Shown in pieces: positions 1-9,279 of a stretch of 45,937 nt of DNA (position 1 is its first letter; each line of letters starts with the position of its first letter). The stretch is from positions 1 to 45,937 of the forward strand of contig CAIYTT010000059.1 of assembly GCA_903929195.1 (NCBI GenBank), in the 5' to 3' direction. The translations under genes were made by a program, and so were the position numbers. This DNA is from an uncultured Bacteroidota bacterium (GTDB lineage Bacteria > Bacteroidota > Bacteroidia > Chitinophagales > Chitinophagaceae). Below the pieces are notes generated by a model. The model was not told where the DNA came from, made no database searches, and saw only the letters and a list, made by a program, of their open reading frames with translations.

Positions 1-372
1 TAAAAGTGTTCTTGGTGTAGACATGGTGTCTTGTAAACCACCGCCATTACCATAAGCGTTCACGGCAGTAACACCATCGTGGCAGCTAAGGCAAAGTTTA
101 GAAGTACCGTCAGGCTGACCTGCGGTAAAGTGCGTGTTGTAACCGGTGTACGGAGTAAAGGTTGCACTGGTGGTAACGTGATTCCATAAAGGTACCTGTG
201 TGGCATCGTTATTGTGCGGTGCATGGCACACAATACAAATTTCACCACTTGGGTTGTAAGCGGCTTCAACTCCACTTCTAAAATCGTGGTGTGTGCCGGA
301 AATCTGAGCTCTGCTTAGTGGCACAAGCCCCAGTATTAAGGAGCTTAGCAATACTATTTTTTTAAGTTTCAT
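1..372 (-). CDS. Doubled-CXXCH-type cytochrome c, C-terminus cut by window edge
   Basis: The frame reads from an ATG at 372 to the window edge, 124 codons without a stop, so the C-terminal part is missing. The product begins with a signal peptide (basic MKLKK, hydrophobic core, cleavage likely after SRA near residue 22). It then carries two haem-binding motifs, CIVCH (46-50) and CLSCH (94-98). The first is followed by APHN, the wording typical of doubled-CXXCH/multihaem proteins of Bacteroidota and Ignavibacteria. It is therefore predicted to be an exported c-type cytochrome in periplasmic electron transfer; the number of further haems and the partner are unknown. A -7 element sits about 38 bases upstream of the start. 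Confidence 0.8.
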   Translation of the reverse strand, partial: MKLKKIVLLSSLILGLVPLSRAQISGTHHDFRSGVEAAYNPSGEICIVCHAPHNNDATQVPLWNHVTTSATFTPYTGYNTHFTAGQPDGTSKLCLSCHDGVTAVNAYGNGGGLQDTMSTPRTLL

Positions 373-409
373 AAAAATGGTTGTTTTGTTAAATAATGAA
401 TTAACACTG

Positions 410-417
410 CAAAGATA
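410..417 (-). promoter_or_regulatory. Bacteroidota -7 element of the cytochrome gene
   Basis: On the minus strand this reads TATCTTTG, a perfect match to the TAnnTTTG -7 consensus of the Bacteroidota primary sigma factor. It predicts a leader of about 30 bases before the ATG at 372. No good -33 TTTG is seen at the usual distance. Just upstream (about 428-446) ATGTCAT occurs twice as a direct repeat, a possible regulator site. Confidence 0.5.
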
Positions 418-527
418 GATAGGGTGCAATGACATTTTTATGACATCCGTCAGTACAAAACTTGTTTTTTAGCAAAAAATTAAAAAAAAGTATAAAATAG
501 TATATTAGTAATATTTAATTGTTAATA

Positions 528-1502
528 TTACTTGTTTATCAATAATTTGCCTGAATAATTATACAATTCATTAGATATTTTATAAAAGTAGAATCCATTT
601 TGTAGTATGTGTAAATCTAATGTATTTGTATATGTTATTTGATAAACACAAATACCTAACAAATCAAAAATTTCAATTTTATAGGATTCTTGTTTTTCAA
701 TTTCAGGTAGATTGAAGAAACCGTCTGAAGATGGATTAGGGTAAATAGCTAATGGACTTGTTTTATTTATCTTTTTTACGGAAATACCAAATTGGTCTTT
801 TCTTACTGAAATGGAATCAATAAGCCAACCTGATTTAGAGCTTGTAAATGAATCGCTTATAAACCGGAAACGCAATAACATAGCCGGCCCACCGCAAAAA
901 TTGCAGTTGACACCCGAGTGTAAATGTGCATATTTGGGTAATACACAAAAAAACTGAATAACAGAGGCAACTGTTGAATCACTATTACCATTAAATGCAG
1001 CTTGACCATTAAATAAAGTATCGGTAGGTAAATAAAAATTGTCGGTTAATGTACCGGCAGGTATGGATGCCCCATCTTTATTACATACGCCCATAACATT
1101 TTGCCATGTTAAACCATCATCTAACGAAAATTCTATTAGCCCACCTGCATGAAAACTATCTGTAGTATATCTATGCCAAATAGTAACAATTTGATTGAAA
1201 CTTAAATAGTCTATTTTTAAAATAAACCAATTATCTGCATTTGCAGGATAAGGATGCAAAGTATCTGTCATAATAGCATGAACACCAATTGTGGTATCGT
1301 TAGTGAAACTTACTTTATGAGTAATACCTAATTGCCATAAATGCGTAGAAGAAGTATCGGGAATAATGTATGTAGGATAAGTAGTACTATCAACAAAATT
1401 GGCAAATGTAGAGTCAATTGGTAAACCAAAAATAACCTGAGCCTGAATTTTATGTGCAAAAACACTACATATAAATATAAATAAAAATAATGCATTTTTC
1501 AT
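528..1502 (-). CDS. Secreted protein with type IX secretion (Por) sorting domain
   Basis: This 324-residue protein has an N-terminal signal peptide (MKNALFLFIFICSVFAHKIQAQ). Its C-terminal ~75 residues contain the hallmark YPNPSSDGFFNL motif, then an EIFDLLG segment and a terminal NGFYFYKI...SGKLLINK. This is the type A T9SS C-terminal sorting domain that directs export through the Por secreton and surface attachment. The middle (about 25-240) looks like a beta-rich extracellular domain (DSFHAGGLIEFSLDDG, LRFRFISDS), similar to lectin/jelly-roll-like domains in such cargo, but I do not recognise a catalytic site. It is probably monocistronic; the next gene upstream is divergent. Confidence 0.82.
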   Translation of the reverse strand: MKNALFLFIFICSVFAHKIQAQVIFGLPIDSTFANFVDSTTYPTYIIPDTSSTHLWQLGITHKVSFTNDTTIGVHAIMTDTLHPYPANADNWFILKIDYLSFNQIVTIWHRYTTDSFHAGGLIEFSLDDGLTWQNVMGVCNKDGASIPAGTLTDNFYLPTDTLFNGQAAFNGNSDSTVASVIQFFCVLPKYAHLHSGVNCNFCGGPAMLLRFRFISDSFTSSKSGWLIDSISVRKDQFGISVKKINKTSPLAIYPNPSSDGFFNLPEIEKQESYKIEIFDLLGICVYQITYTNTLDLHILQNGFYFYKISNELYNYSGKLLINK

Positions 1503-1913
1503 AAGAGTAAATAGAATTAATTAAACAAAAAATAAACAACAAAAATATTTTTATAAAAAAATAAATATTTATACGAATTTAGGAAGAATTGTTTGATTAG
1601 AATAATAGTATTATTAAAATGTTTATTAACACTCATATTTACGTATTTATATAATATTATTTGTATTTTATTGCAATCAAAATTTTAGTAAGAACATATA
1701 CTGCATAGTTTTTTATATAAAATATTTATTCATATTGTATATAATTGTCATTTTTTAGATTTTACATCTCTATTTTCAATTTATAATAGTTACTAAAGTT
1801 TTATTTATGTTACTAATAAATTTCTTTTTGTATTTTGCAGTAAATTTCAATATGTCAGATTTTTTATAAATGATTTAAGGTCTTACTCATTGAATTTGAA
1901 TAATCTCGTTAAT
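1503..1913. other. AT-rich divergent intergenic region
   Basis: About 410 bases separate the divergent T9SS cargo gene and the penicillin-acylase gene. The stretch is almost entirely A/T with no credible reading frame, no strong hairpin and no clear TAnnTTTG element. It presumably carries both promoters, but I cannot place them. Confidence 0.5.
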
Positions 1914-4367
1914 ATGCGAAGAATATACGGTGTTGTTATACTAATTGTTACTATATGCCTAATTTATGTCTTGGATACTAAAATAGGCGATATACCTGCA
2001 TTAGGGCGTTTTTTAGACCCTGTAAACGGTTGCTGGGCAAGTGCAGAAACCGTGAATAGAGATTTTACTGCAGAAATTAGATTTCCGGAGTTAAAAACGG
2101 ATGCGAGTGTTTGGTTTGACGAACGAATAGTGCCGCATGTGCGTGCCGAAAACGACCATGATTTGTTTTATATAGAAGGCTATTTGCATGCATTTTTTAG
2201 ATTATGGCAAATGGACATGGAAACAAGGGCAGCAGCAGGTAGAGTAAGTGAAATTATAGGTAATAAAACGTTGAATTACGACCGAGGGCAACGCAGAAAA
2301 GGGATGGTTTATGGTGCAGAAAACTCATTAAAAGCCATAGAAAATGACCCAAGAACAAAAATGATGATGGATGCATATACAGAAGGCATAAATCATTATA
2401 TTAATTCATTAAAATATAGGGATTATCCTTTAGAATATAAATTAATGGGTTTTGCTCCAGAAAAATGGACGAATCTAAAAGCCTCATTATTATTAAAATA
2501 TATGGCAGATGACCTTACCGGTTATACTGAAGATATTCCTTTAACCTATTTGAGAGATGTGCTACCCAAAGAACAGTTTCTTTTACTTTTTCCTGAAAAA
2601 ATTACCGGTTCTTCAACTGTAATACCTGCCGGTACTCTATTTGATTCTGCAACTTTAGCAATACCCAAAGTGCCGGAAGGTGCTATTTTTCCTAAATTTG
2701 AGGCAAATGATAAAAAAATATCAAAGAATTATTTACCTGTTTTTCCTGAAAAACAAGATGGAATAGGTAGTAATAATTGGGCGTTAGGAGCTGCTAAAAC
2801 TCAAAATGGAGCAGCTATACTTTGCAACGACCCGCATTTAATGCTTAATTTACCTTCGTTATGGTTCGAGATACAGCTACAAACACCAGACCGTAATGTT
2901 TACGGGGCATCATTACCAGGTGCACCCGGAGTAATAATAGGGTTTAATGACAGTATTTCGTGGGGACTTACCAATAATTACAGAGATGTAAAAGACTTTT
3001 ATAGCATAAAGCAGGTTGAAACAGATAAAAATAAATATTTGTTTGCTGGAAAACAAGTACCGTATGAAAAAAGAATTGAAAAAATAGGTTTGAAAGGTAT
3101 GCCCGATTTTTTGGATACTGTTAATTATACAATTCATGGTCCTGTAATGTATGATGACCATTTTACAGCACCCGGTAATTACAATAAACCGCTTGCAATG
3201 TGTTGGATGGCACATAATGCTACCAATGAATTATTAGCTGTTTATTTACTTAATAAAGCTAAAAATTATTCTGAATATGTTGATGCGATTCTAAATTTTC
3301 AATGTCCGGCACAAAACATGGTATATGCCGACAGATTAGGTAATGTAGCTATTTGGGGACAAGGGCAATTTGTGAATAAATGGAAAGAGCAAGGTAAATA
3401 TATTATGAATGGTGCGGATAGCACTACCTTATGGAAAGAGTTAATACCTATGCGAGAGAATCCTCATGTTTTGAATCCGGAAAGAGGCTTTGTAAGTTCT
3501 GCCAATCAGTGCGTTACGGATAGTACTTACCCGTATTGGTACAATGGTTACTTTATTGAATTAAGGGCATGGCGGATAAATGCTCTATTAAATAGAGATA
3601 AAAAATTTACAATCGATGATATGTTTAAGTTGCAAAACGATACTCACTCTTTATTAGCAGAAAGTACAATTGGCATTTTTACTAATGTAATTGAACATTT
3701 AAAAATAAAACTTACAAGTGAAGAAGAAAATTATTTAAAACTTTTGAAAGATTGGGATAAGGAATTAGGAGCTGAGAGTAAGGCTGCAAGTATTTATCAG
3801 ATATGGTGGTATCATTTTTATAACGATAAATGGAATACTACATTAAAAAGAGTACCTGAAAACTTATTCCCATTGCCCGAACGCACTATGCAATTATTAG
3901 TAAATGAATATTATACTAATGATATGGAAAAAGAAACACTTGAAACTATAAAACATATTGATGATAACGTTATTTTGAAAAGCTTTAAAGAAACAATAGA
4001 CAGCATAAAAATATTAGAAAAAACGATAGGCATACAATGGTACATGGTAAAAAACACAACTGTAAAACATTTAAGTAGATTAGATGCTTTTAGCTATCAG
4101 CACCTTAAAATAGGGGGGTGGAGTAATACTGTAAATGCTGCAAAAGGAGACCATGGCCCTTCATGGCGAATGGTGGTGGAAATGGGGAAGGATATTAATG
4201 CTTATGGTGTTTATCCCGGCGGACAGAGTGGTAACCCAGGTAGTAAATATTATGACGACTTTTTGCAATATTGGGTTGAAGGAAAATATTATAAATTACA
4301 GTTTTTGCCCAATAATAAAGAACAAAATAATAATTCATTTAAATCTTGTTGGACTCTTCATCCCTAA
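1914..4367 (+). CDS. Penicillin acylase family protein (Ntn-hydrolase)
   Basis: The product (817 residues from the ATG at 1914) is a member of the penicillin amidase/acyl-homoserine-lactone acylase family. These are N-terminal-nucleophile hydrolases that cleave amide bonds and mature by self-cleavage. Family signatures are visible: SNNWALG with the predicted nucleophile serine at about residue 286, followed by NDPHL, then GAPGVIIGFNDSISWGLTNN, and near the C-terminus the HGPSWR and GGQSGNPGSKYYDDF motifs. A TTG eight codons upstream is possible, but ATG at 1914 directly precedes a basic residue pair and a hydrophobic segment (GVVILIVTICLIYVL), a signal anchor that places the enzyme in the periplasm. 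The real substrate cannot be told from sequence. A small membrane protein follows four bases downstream. Confidence 0.88.
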   Translation: MRRIYGVVILIVTICLIYVLDTKIGDIPALGRFLDPVNGCWASAETVNRDFTAEIRFPELKTDASVWFDERIVPHVRAENDHDLFYIEGYLHAFFRLWQMDMETRAAAGRVSEIIGNKTLNYDRGQRRKGMVYGAENSLKAIENDPRTKMMMDAYTEGINHYINSLKYRDYPLEYKLMGFAPEKWTNLKASLLLKYMADDLTGYTEDIPLTYLRDVLPKEQFLLLFPEKITGSSTVIPAGTLFDSATLAIPKVPEGAIFPKFEANDKKISKNYLPVFPEKQDGIGSNNWALGAAKTQNGAAILCNDPHLMLNLPSLWFEIQLQTPDRNVYGASLPGAPGVIIGFNDSISWGLTNNYRDVKDFYSIKQVETDKNKYLFAGKQVPYEKRIEKIGLKGMPDFLDTVNYTIHGPVMYDDHFTAPGNYNKPLAMCWMAHNATNELLAVYLLNKAKNYSEYVDAILNFQCPAQNMVYADRLGNVAIWGQGQFVNKWKEQGKYIMNGADSTTLWKELIPMRENPHVLNPERGFVSSANQCVTDSTYPYWYNGYFIELRAWRINALLNRDKKFTIDDMFKLQNDTHSLLAESTIGIFTNVIEHLKIKLTSEEENYLKLLKDWDKELGAESKAASIYQIWWYHFYNDKWNTTLKRVPENLFPLPERTMQLLVNEYYTNDMEKETLETIKHIDDNVILKSFKETIDSIKILEKTIGIQWYMVKNTTVKHLSRLDAFSYQHLKIGGWSNTVNAAKGDHGPSWRMVVEMGKDINAYGVYPGGQSGNPGSKYYDDFLQYWVEGKYYKLQFLPNNKEQNNNSFKSCWTLHP

Positions 4368-4371
4368 TAAT

Positions 4372-4719
4372 ATGCGTTTTATATTGTCAATTATTTTAAT
4401 AGCTTTTATAGCATCTTTTGTTGAATATTTTTTACCATGGTGGTCTATAGCCATTGTTGCCTTTATAGTATCTTTTGCAATGGCACAAAAACCTGCAGTT
4501 TCTTTTCTTGCCGGCTTTTTAGGAATAGCACTCTTTTGGCTTTGTGCGGTTTTATTTATAGATTGGTCTAATAATCATATTCTTTCCGGTAAGTTGGCAT
4601 TCGTATTTAAGCTACCCAATTATGGTATGTTTATATTTATTACCATTCTGGTTGGTGGCATTATAGGAGGTTTTGCCGCTTGGGCAGCTGCATTATTACG
4701 GTCTCCCGAAAAGGTATAA
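4372..4719 (+). CDS. Small integral membrane protein, unknown function
   Basis: The ATG at 4372 follows the acylase stop after four bases, so the two are likely co-transcribed and translationally linked. The frame stays open further upstream, inside the acylase gene, but that part is not credible coding. The 115-residue product is very hydrophobic with about four membrane segments (RFILSIILIAFIASFVEYF, WWSIAIVAFIVSFAM, FLAGFLGIALFWLCAVLF, MFIFITILVGGIIGGFAAW) and a short basic end. It resembles small conserved Bacteroidota membrane proteins without assigned function. No catalytic motif is visible. Confidence 0.7.
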   Translation: MRFILSIILIAFIASFVEYFLPWWSIAIVAFIVSFAMAQKPAVSFLAGFLGIALFWLCAVLFIDWSNNHILSGKLAFVFKLPNYGMFIFITILVGGIIGGFAAWAAALLRSPEKV

Positions 4720-4789
4720 ATAAATTTTGTTACTGCAAAATATAAACAGTAAATTAATATTAATATACACGGCATTTGCTGTTTACAAT

Positions 4790-4797
4790 TACCTTTG
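4790..4797 (+). promoter_or_regulatory. Possible -7 element upstream of the CDF exporter
   Basis: TACCTTTG matches TAnnTTTG. A TTTG at 4775-4778 is only 11 bases upstream, shorter than the usual ~19-21, so the -33 assignment is uncertain. It would give a leader of about 85 bases for the downstream gene. Confidence 0.35.
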
Positions 4798-4886
4798 CAC
4801 TTGTTTCAATTGCGTTTTTTTTATTTTTAAATCCAAGTGGTGTTTTTATTTTACAATAAATAAAAACAATAAATTATTTTAATATA

Positions 4887-5888
4887 ATGAATATTATACG
4901 ATTACAACGATATATTGCTTTTTTTTCTGTATTTCTTTTTATTGGGAAAATGATTGCATGGTCTATTACCAATTCAGTAATGGTATTAACCGATGCTATG
5001 GAAGGAATAGTGAATATGGTAACCGGCTTTTTGGGCTTGTATAGTATTATTTTAGCGGCAAAACCACGAGATACAAATCATCCTTATGGACATGGGAAAG
5101 TACAGTTTTTATCATCGGCAGTTGAGGGAACACTTATTATTATTTCCGGGGTTGTTATCATTTACGAATCTATTGAACAGTTAATAATACCACATGAGCT
5201 AAAAAAGTTAGATACCGGATTATTAATAGTTGTAGGTGCAGGGCTAGTAAATTTTTTTATTGGCAAATATGCCGAAATACAGGGTAAAAAGCAAAATTCG
5301 TTGGTTTTAATATCTGCCGGAAAGCATTTAATAACCGATTCTTATTCTTCAATTGCCATTATTATTGGTTTAGTATTGCTAATGGTAGTGCCTCATAATT
5401 GGTATTGGCTGGATAGTGCTGTAGCAATGATTTTTGCTATAATAATTTTAATTACCGGATATAAAATATTGAAACGCTCCATATCGGGTATTATGGACGA
5501 GGTAGATGTGAATATGGTAAAAGATATTATATTGTTTTTGCAAAAAAATAGATTAGCACAATGGATAGACTTGCATAATTTAAGAATTATACAATATGGA
5601 GATGTAATACACTTGGATGCACACATGACATTACCGTTTTTTTATACTGTAGCCGAAGCAGAAACAGAGGTGAATAATTTAGAGAAACAAATTCAAAACC
5701 ATTTAAGCCATTCCATTGAGGTATTTATACATATTGATGCATGTGAAGCTTATCAATGTAAAATATGCTCAGTGAACGAATGCACATATAGAAAAGACAA
5801 ATTTGCACAGCAAATAACGTGGGAAATAGATAATGTATGGGAAAATACAAAGCATGGACAAAATGCTAATTTGGTTCAGGAAAATTAA
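4887..5888 (+). CDS. Cation diffusion facilitator (CDF) family metal exporter
   Basis: This 333-residue inner-membrane protein is a CDF transporter, a family that exports divalent cations such as Zn, Fe or Mn in exchange for protons. It shows a TM2 segment with LTDAMEG..N, the cytosolic loop motif HPYGHGK (65-71), and HLITD in TM5, the HxxxD metal-site pattern. A cytoplasmic C-terminal ferredoxin-like domain follows (VDVNMVKDI...HIDAC). The extreme C-terminus has a cysteine cluster (C-x4-C-x2-C-x4-C within CEAYQCKICSVNEC) that could bind metal; similar tails occur in other Bacteroidota CDF proteins. Metal specificity is not determinable here. It appears monocistronic. Confidence 0.88.
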   Translation: MNIIRLQRYIAFFSVFLFIGKMIAWSITNSVMVLTDAMEGIVNMVTGFLGLYSIILAAKPRDTNHPYGHGKVQFLSSAVEGTLIIISGVVIIYESIEQLIIPHELKKLDTGLLIVVGAGLVNFFIGKYAEIQGKKQNSLVLISAGKHLITDSYSSIAIIIGLVLLMVVPHNWYWLDSAVAMIFAIIILITGYKILKRSISGIMDEVDVNMVKDIILFLQKNRLAQWIDLHNLRIIQYGDVIHLDAHMTLPFFYTVAEAETEVNNLEKQIQNHLSHSIEVFIHIDACEAYQCKICSVNECTYRKDKFAQQITWEIDNVWENTKHGQNANLVQEN

Positions 5889-6029
5889 TAATATTTTCAA
5901 AATAATATGTTGAAAATATCGTTTTTTTATTGTCGTTCATGCAAAGAAAACTCATTTGTCCATAATTAAATTGACCAACATTCAATGTAAAAGAAGCTGA
6001 ATAAAAGAAAAAAGATATAGACGAATCTC

Positions 6030-6054
6030 AAATGAAATTACAATAATTTCATTT
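6030..6054 (+). terminator. Possible terminator hairpin of the CDF gene
   Basis: An 11-bp perfect inverted repeat (AAATGAAATTA ... TAATTTCATTT) with a 3-base loop lies about 140 bases after the CDF stop. It is followed at 6061-6069 by an A/T run with six T's. The stem is AT-only, so it may be weak. Confidence 0.4.
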
Positions 6055-6078
6055 GTTAGAATATTTTTTCTTACAAAA

Positions 6079-6136
6079 AATAAAAAAGTATCATTTGTGG
6101 GATAATTTTTTATGAAAGTTATCTACAAATGATACT
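6079..6136 (-). terminator. Terminator of the ABC exporter gene
   Basis: On the minus strand a 12-bp stem (AGTATCATTTGT / ACAAATGATACT, 6087-6136), extended inward by ATAA/TTAT pairing, is followed by TTTTTTATTTTTTG. It lies 22 bases past the stop of the ABC exporter gene and fits a Rho-independent terminator. Because the CDF gene converges here, it may act in both directions. Confidence 0.65.
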
Positions 6137-6158
6137 GAATTTATATAAAATTCTTTTC

Positions 6159-7946
6159 TTATTTTATACTACTTACTGCTTCTATACCTTCACCTATTTG
6201 TTGTCTCCACATGGCATAATATAAGCCTTTTTCTTCTAATAAATCTTCGTGGGTTCCTGTTTCTATTATCTTACCTCTTTCTAATACATAAATTCTGTCA
6301 GCATGCATAATGGTTGACAATCTATGTGCAATCATTAAAGTTATATGATTTTGTTTAGAAGTAATACTTCTTATTGTTTGGCTAATTTCATCTTCTGTCA
6401 ATGAGTCTAATGCAGAAGTTGCTTCATCAAAAATCATTAGTCTGGGTTGACGTAATAAAGCGCGTGCTATTGATATTCGCTGGCGTTCGCCACCCGATAA
6501 TTTTAAACCACCTTCGCCTATCATTGTATCTAAACCTTTTTCGGCACGCGATAATAAATTTTGGCAAGAAGCTTTTTGTAAGGCAAGCAAAATATCTTGT
6601 TCGGTAGCAGCGGGGTTTACAAACAATAAATTTTCGCGTATGGTACCCGAAAACAATTGTGGGTCTTGTGTTACTAATCCCATTTGTCTGCGCAATTCAT
6701 CGTAATCTATTGCAGACCCACTATGCCCATTATAATAAATAGTACCATTTACAGGGTGGTATAAGCCTACCAACAACTTTACTAATGTAGTTTTACCGCT
6801 GCCAGATGGACCTACGAATGCAACTGTTTCACCTATATTTACCTCAAAACTAATGCTGTTTAATGCAGGTCGCGAAGAACTACTGTGTTTAAAAGTTACA
6901 TCTCTAAATTGTAAATGTTGAATATTGTTTATTTTTTCCGGATTGTCAGGGGTAAATTCTACAGGTTTCTTTAATAATTCCTGCATATTATTTAACGAGG
7001 CTTCTGCTTCTCTATATGATAAAATAACATTACCTAATTCTTGAAGTGGCCCAAAGATGAAAAAGGAATAAAACATTAAAGTAAGATATTGCCCGGGACT
7101 AATTGTTTGTTTATATATTAAGAACAATAAACTCATAACTATTGTTTGCCTTAATAGGTTTACAAAAGTTCCTTGTACAAAAGAAATTGCTCTGATACTT
7201 CTTACTTTTTTTAATTCTAAATTTAATATTTTGTGTGTGTTACCATTCAATCTTTCTACTTCTTGTTGCGTAAGCCCTAGACTTTTCACTAATTCAATAT
7301 TTCGTAAAGACTCCGTTGTAGAGCCTGCTAAAGCATTCGTTTCACTTACAATATTTTTTTGTACTATTTTAATCTTTTTACTAAGTACATTTGTAAGCCA
7401 GCCTAAAATAATAGAACCACCAATATAGATTAACGGTAGAAAAGGATTTACAGAAAATGCATACGCCATTACCCAAACAATACTTATTACAGACATTAAT
7501 AGGATATTTACAAATGCATTAATAAATTTTTCGCAATCTGCCCTTACTTTTTGCAAAGTAGAAAGTGTTTGTCCGCTGCTTTGGTCCTCAAAATTTTGGT
7601 AGGGTAGGCGTAAAGCATGTTTAAGACCATCCGTATATAAACGAGCCCCAAATTTCTGTATAACAACATTCATAGCATAATCTTGAAACGCTTTTGCAAT
7701 TCTCGAAACCATTGCTACACCAATTAATGCACTTATTAATAATGCAGCACCTCTAAAATATTCGCCTAAATCGCGGTGTGTTTGTCCTCCTTTATCTACT
7801 GTTAATGGATGGTTCACAAAACCGTCTAAAAGTTGACCGCCAAGGTAAGGATCTAATAATGAAAAGCTTTGATTAATTGCTGCTAAAATTACAGCCAAAA
7901 ATATCATTAACTTATAATGACTTAGGTACTTTAATAATAATTTCAT
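6159..7946 (-). CDS. ABC exporter, fused permease and ATPase (MsbA-like)
   Basis: This 595-residue half-transporter has an N-terminal six-helix type IV exporter domain (about 1-310) and a C-terminal nucleotide-binding domain. All ATPase motifs are present: Walker A GPSGSGKTT, Q-loop VTQDPQLF, signature LSGGERQR, Walker B LMIFDEATSAL and switch histidine IAHRLST. It should act as a homodimer in the inner membrane, exporting lipids, peptides or drugs; substrate is not deducible. I start at ATG 7946 rather than an upstream TTG at 7955, because that TTG lies inside the -7 promoter element TACATTTG and so cannot be in the transcript. A terminator follows the gene. Confidence 0.9.
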   Translation of the reverse strand: MKLLLKYLSHYKLMIFLAVILAAINQSFSLLDPYLGGQLLDGFVNHPLTVDKGGQTHRDLGEYFRGAALLISALIGVAMVSRIAKAFQDYAMNVVIQKFGARLYTDGLKHALRLPYQNFEDQSSGQTLSTLQKVRADCEKFINAFVNILLMSVISIVWVMAYAFSVNPFLPLIYIGGSIILGWLTNVLSKKIKIVQKNIVSETNALAGSTTESLRNIELVKSLGLTQQEVERLNGNTHKILNLELKKVRSIRAISFVQGTFVNLLRQTIVMSLLFLIYKQTISPGQYLTLMFYSFFIFGPLQELGNVILSYREAEASLNNMQELLKKPVEFTPDNPEKINNIQHLQFRDVTFKHSSSSRPALNSISFEVNIGETVAFVGPSGSGKTTLVKLLVGLYHPVNGTIYYNGHSGSAIDYDELRRQMGLVTQDPQLFSGTIRENLLFVNPAATEQDILLALQKASCQNLLSRAEKGLDTMIGEGGLKLSGGERQRISIARALLRQPRLMIFDEATSALDSLTEDEISQTIRSITSKQNHITLMIAHRLSTIMHADRIYVLERGKIIETGTHEDLLEEKGLYYAMWRQQIGEGIEAVSSIK

Positions 7947-7952
7947 ACTGTG

Positions 7953-7960
7953 CAAATGTA
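7953..7960 (-). promoter_or_regulatory. -7 element giving a near-leaderless ABC exporter mRNA
   Basis: Minus-strand TACATTTG is a perfect TAnnTTTG match and ends only six bases before the ATG at 7946. Transcription should begin at or within a few bases of the start codon. This also excludes the upstream TTG as a start. Confidence 0.6.
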
Positions 7961-8068
7961 ATGTTTAGTTACATTCTATACTAAATAAGTCTATTTACAA
8001 GATTTATATTATGTTTATTGGCTTTTCGTTTGTATTAATTTATTTCACAAACTTTTCTACTATACTGC

Positions 8069-8076
8069 TATCTTTG
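8069..8076 (+). promoter_or_regulatory. -7 element giving a near-leaderless rlmN mRNA
   Basis: TATCTTTG is a perfect TAnnTTTG element and ends four bases before the rlmN ATG at 8081. The message should therefore be leaderless or nearly so. No clear -33 TTTG is found at the usual distance. Confidence 0.6.
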
Positions 8077-8080
8077 TAAA

Positions 8081-9118
8081 ATGAAAAATTTGCGTGAATT
8101 TTCGCTTCATGAGATAGAAGAAATATTATTGAAATTAGGTGAACCTAAATTTAGAGCTAAACAAATATATGAATGGATTTGGATGAAATTTGCCGGCAGT
8201 ATTGACGATATGACGAATTTATCTAAATCACTTAGAGAAAAACTTGCTTTAGAATATCATATACCCAAAATTAAAAATCATCATAGTCAGTTTAGTAGCG
8301 ATGGAACAATTAAAAACAGATTGCAATTGTTTGATGGTAATTTTGTTGAAAGCGTATTAATACCTACTGAACAACGTTTAACTGCGTGTGTATCATCGCA
8401 AGTTGGCTGTTCTTTATCATGTAAATTTTGCGCAACCGGGTACATGGAACGCAAAAGAAATATGAATTTTGATGAAATTTTTGACGAAGTGAGTTTAATA
8501 AACGAACAGGCACAAAAACATTTTGGTAAAAAATTAACCAATATTGTATTTATGGGCATGGGCGAGCCATTACTTAATTATAAAAATGTACTACAAGCAA
8601 TAGAGAAAATTACTTCACCCGAAGGCTTAAATATGAGCCCAAAGAGAATTACGGTTTCTACTGCCGGTATTGCAAAGCAAATAAAACAATTAGGTGAAGA
8701 TAGAGTACGCTTTAAACTGGCTTTATCTTTACATGCAGCCACAGACCATAAGCGTAATGAAATAATGCCTATAAATGAATCTAATAATATTGCTGCTTTA
8801 ATTGATGCTCTTAATTATTTTTATAAAGCTACAGAAAGTGAAATTACATTAGAATATATACTTTTCAGAAATTTTAATGATACTCTTAAAGATGCTGAAA
8901 ATTTAGTAAAAATATATAGACAAGTGCCTGCCGACTTAGTAAACATAATAGAATATAATCCTATTGATTCCGCCAGATTTGATAGACCGGATGAAGAAGC
9001 AGTAAAAGAGTTTATGGAATATCTTGAATCTAAAAGAGTAAATGTAAGACTTAGAAAAAGTAGAGGTAAAGATATAGATGCTGCTTGCGGACAACTGGCA
9101 AATTTAGGTAGAGCTTAA
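8081..9118 (+). CDS. rlmN: 23S rRNA/tRNA adenine-C2 methyltransferase RlmN
   Basis: This 345-residue radical-SAM enzyme methylates C2 of A2503 in 23S rRNA and of A37 in a subset of tRNAs. The N-terminal helical domain with FRAKQIYEW is followed by the [4Fe-4S]-binding CSLSCKFC triad (Cys 110, 114, 117), the glycine-rich GMGEPLLN motif, and the SAM-site stretch ITVSTAGI. The C-terminal cysteine in AACGQL (about 336) is the second methyl-transfer cysteine of RlmN. Length and motif order are those of a complete enzyme. It stands alone between divergent and parallel neighbours and has its own promoter at the start codon. Confidence 0.96.
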   Translation: MKNLREFSLHEIEEILLKLGEPKFRAKQIYEWIWMKFAGSIDDMTNLSKSLREKLALEYHIPKIKNHHSQFSSDGTIKNRLQLFDGNFVESVLIPTEQRLTACVSSQVGCSLSCKFCATGYMERKRNMNFDEIFDEVSLINEQAQKHFGKKLTNIVFMGMGEPLLNYKNVLQAIEKITSPEGLNMSPKRITVSTAGIAKQIKQLGEDRVRFKLALSLHAATDHKRNEIMPINESNNIAALIDALNYFYKATESEITLEYILFRNFNDTLKDAENLVKIYRQVPADLVNIIEYNPIDSARFDRPDEEAVKEFMEYLESKRVNVRLRKSRGKDIDAACGQLANLGRA

Positions 9119-9279
9119 ATTATGGTTTCAATAATTTAGGTTTGATTTATAAAAAACAGATACTATTTTTGTTTTCAGTAATCTAATATAAATTGTAATT
9201 ATTACATTTTACATTATTCTTATAATAAAAAAAGGATATAGATTACTTTATCTGTTATTGTGATATTATTATATATTTT

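Noticed and set aside
60-275. Open frame antisense to the start of the window
   Set aside because: It is the shadow of the CXXCH cytochrome frame, which has a signal peptide and two haem motifs.
4135-4371. In-frame upstream extension of the small membrane protein
   Set aside because: It lies wholly inside the acylase gene in another frame; the ATG at 4372 just after the acylase stop is the natural start.
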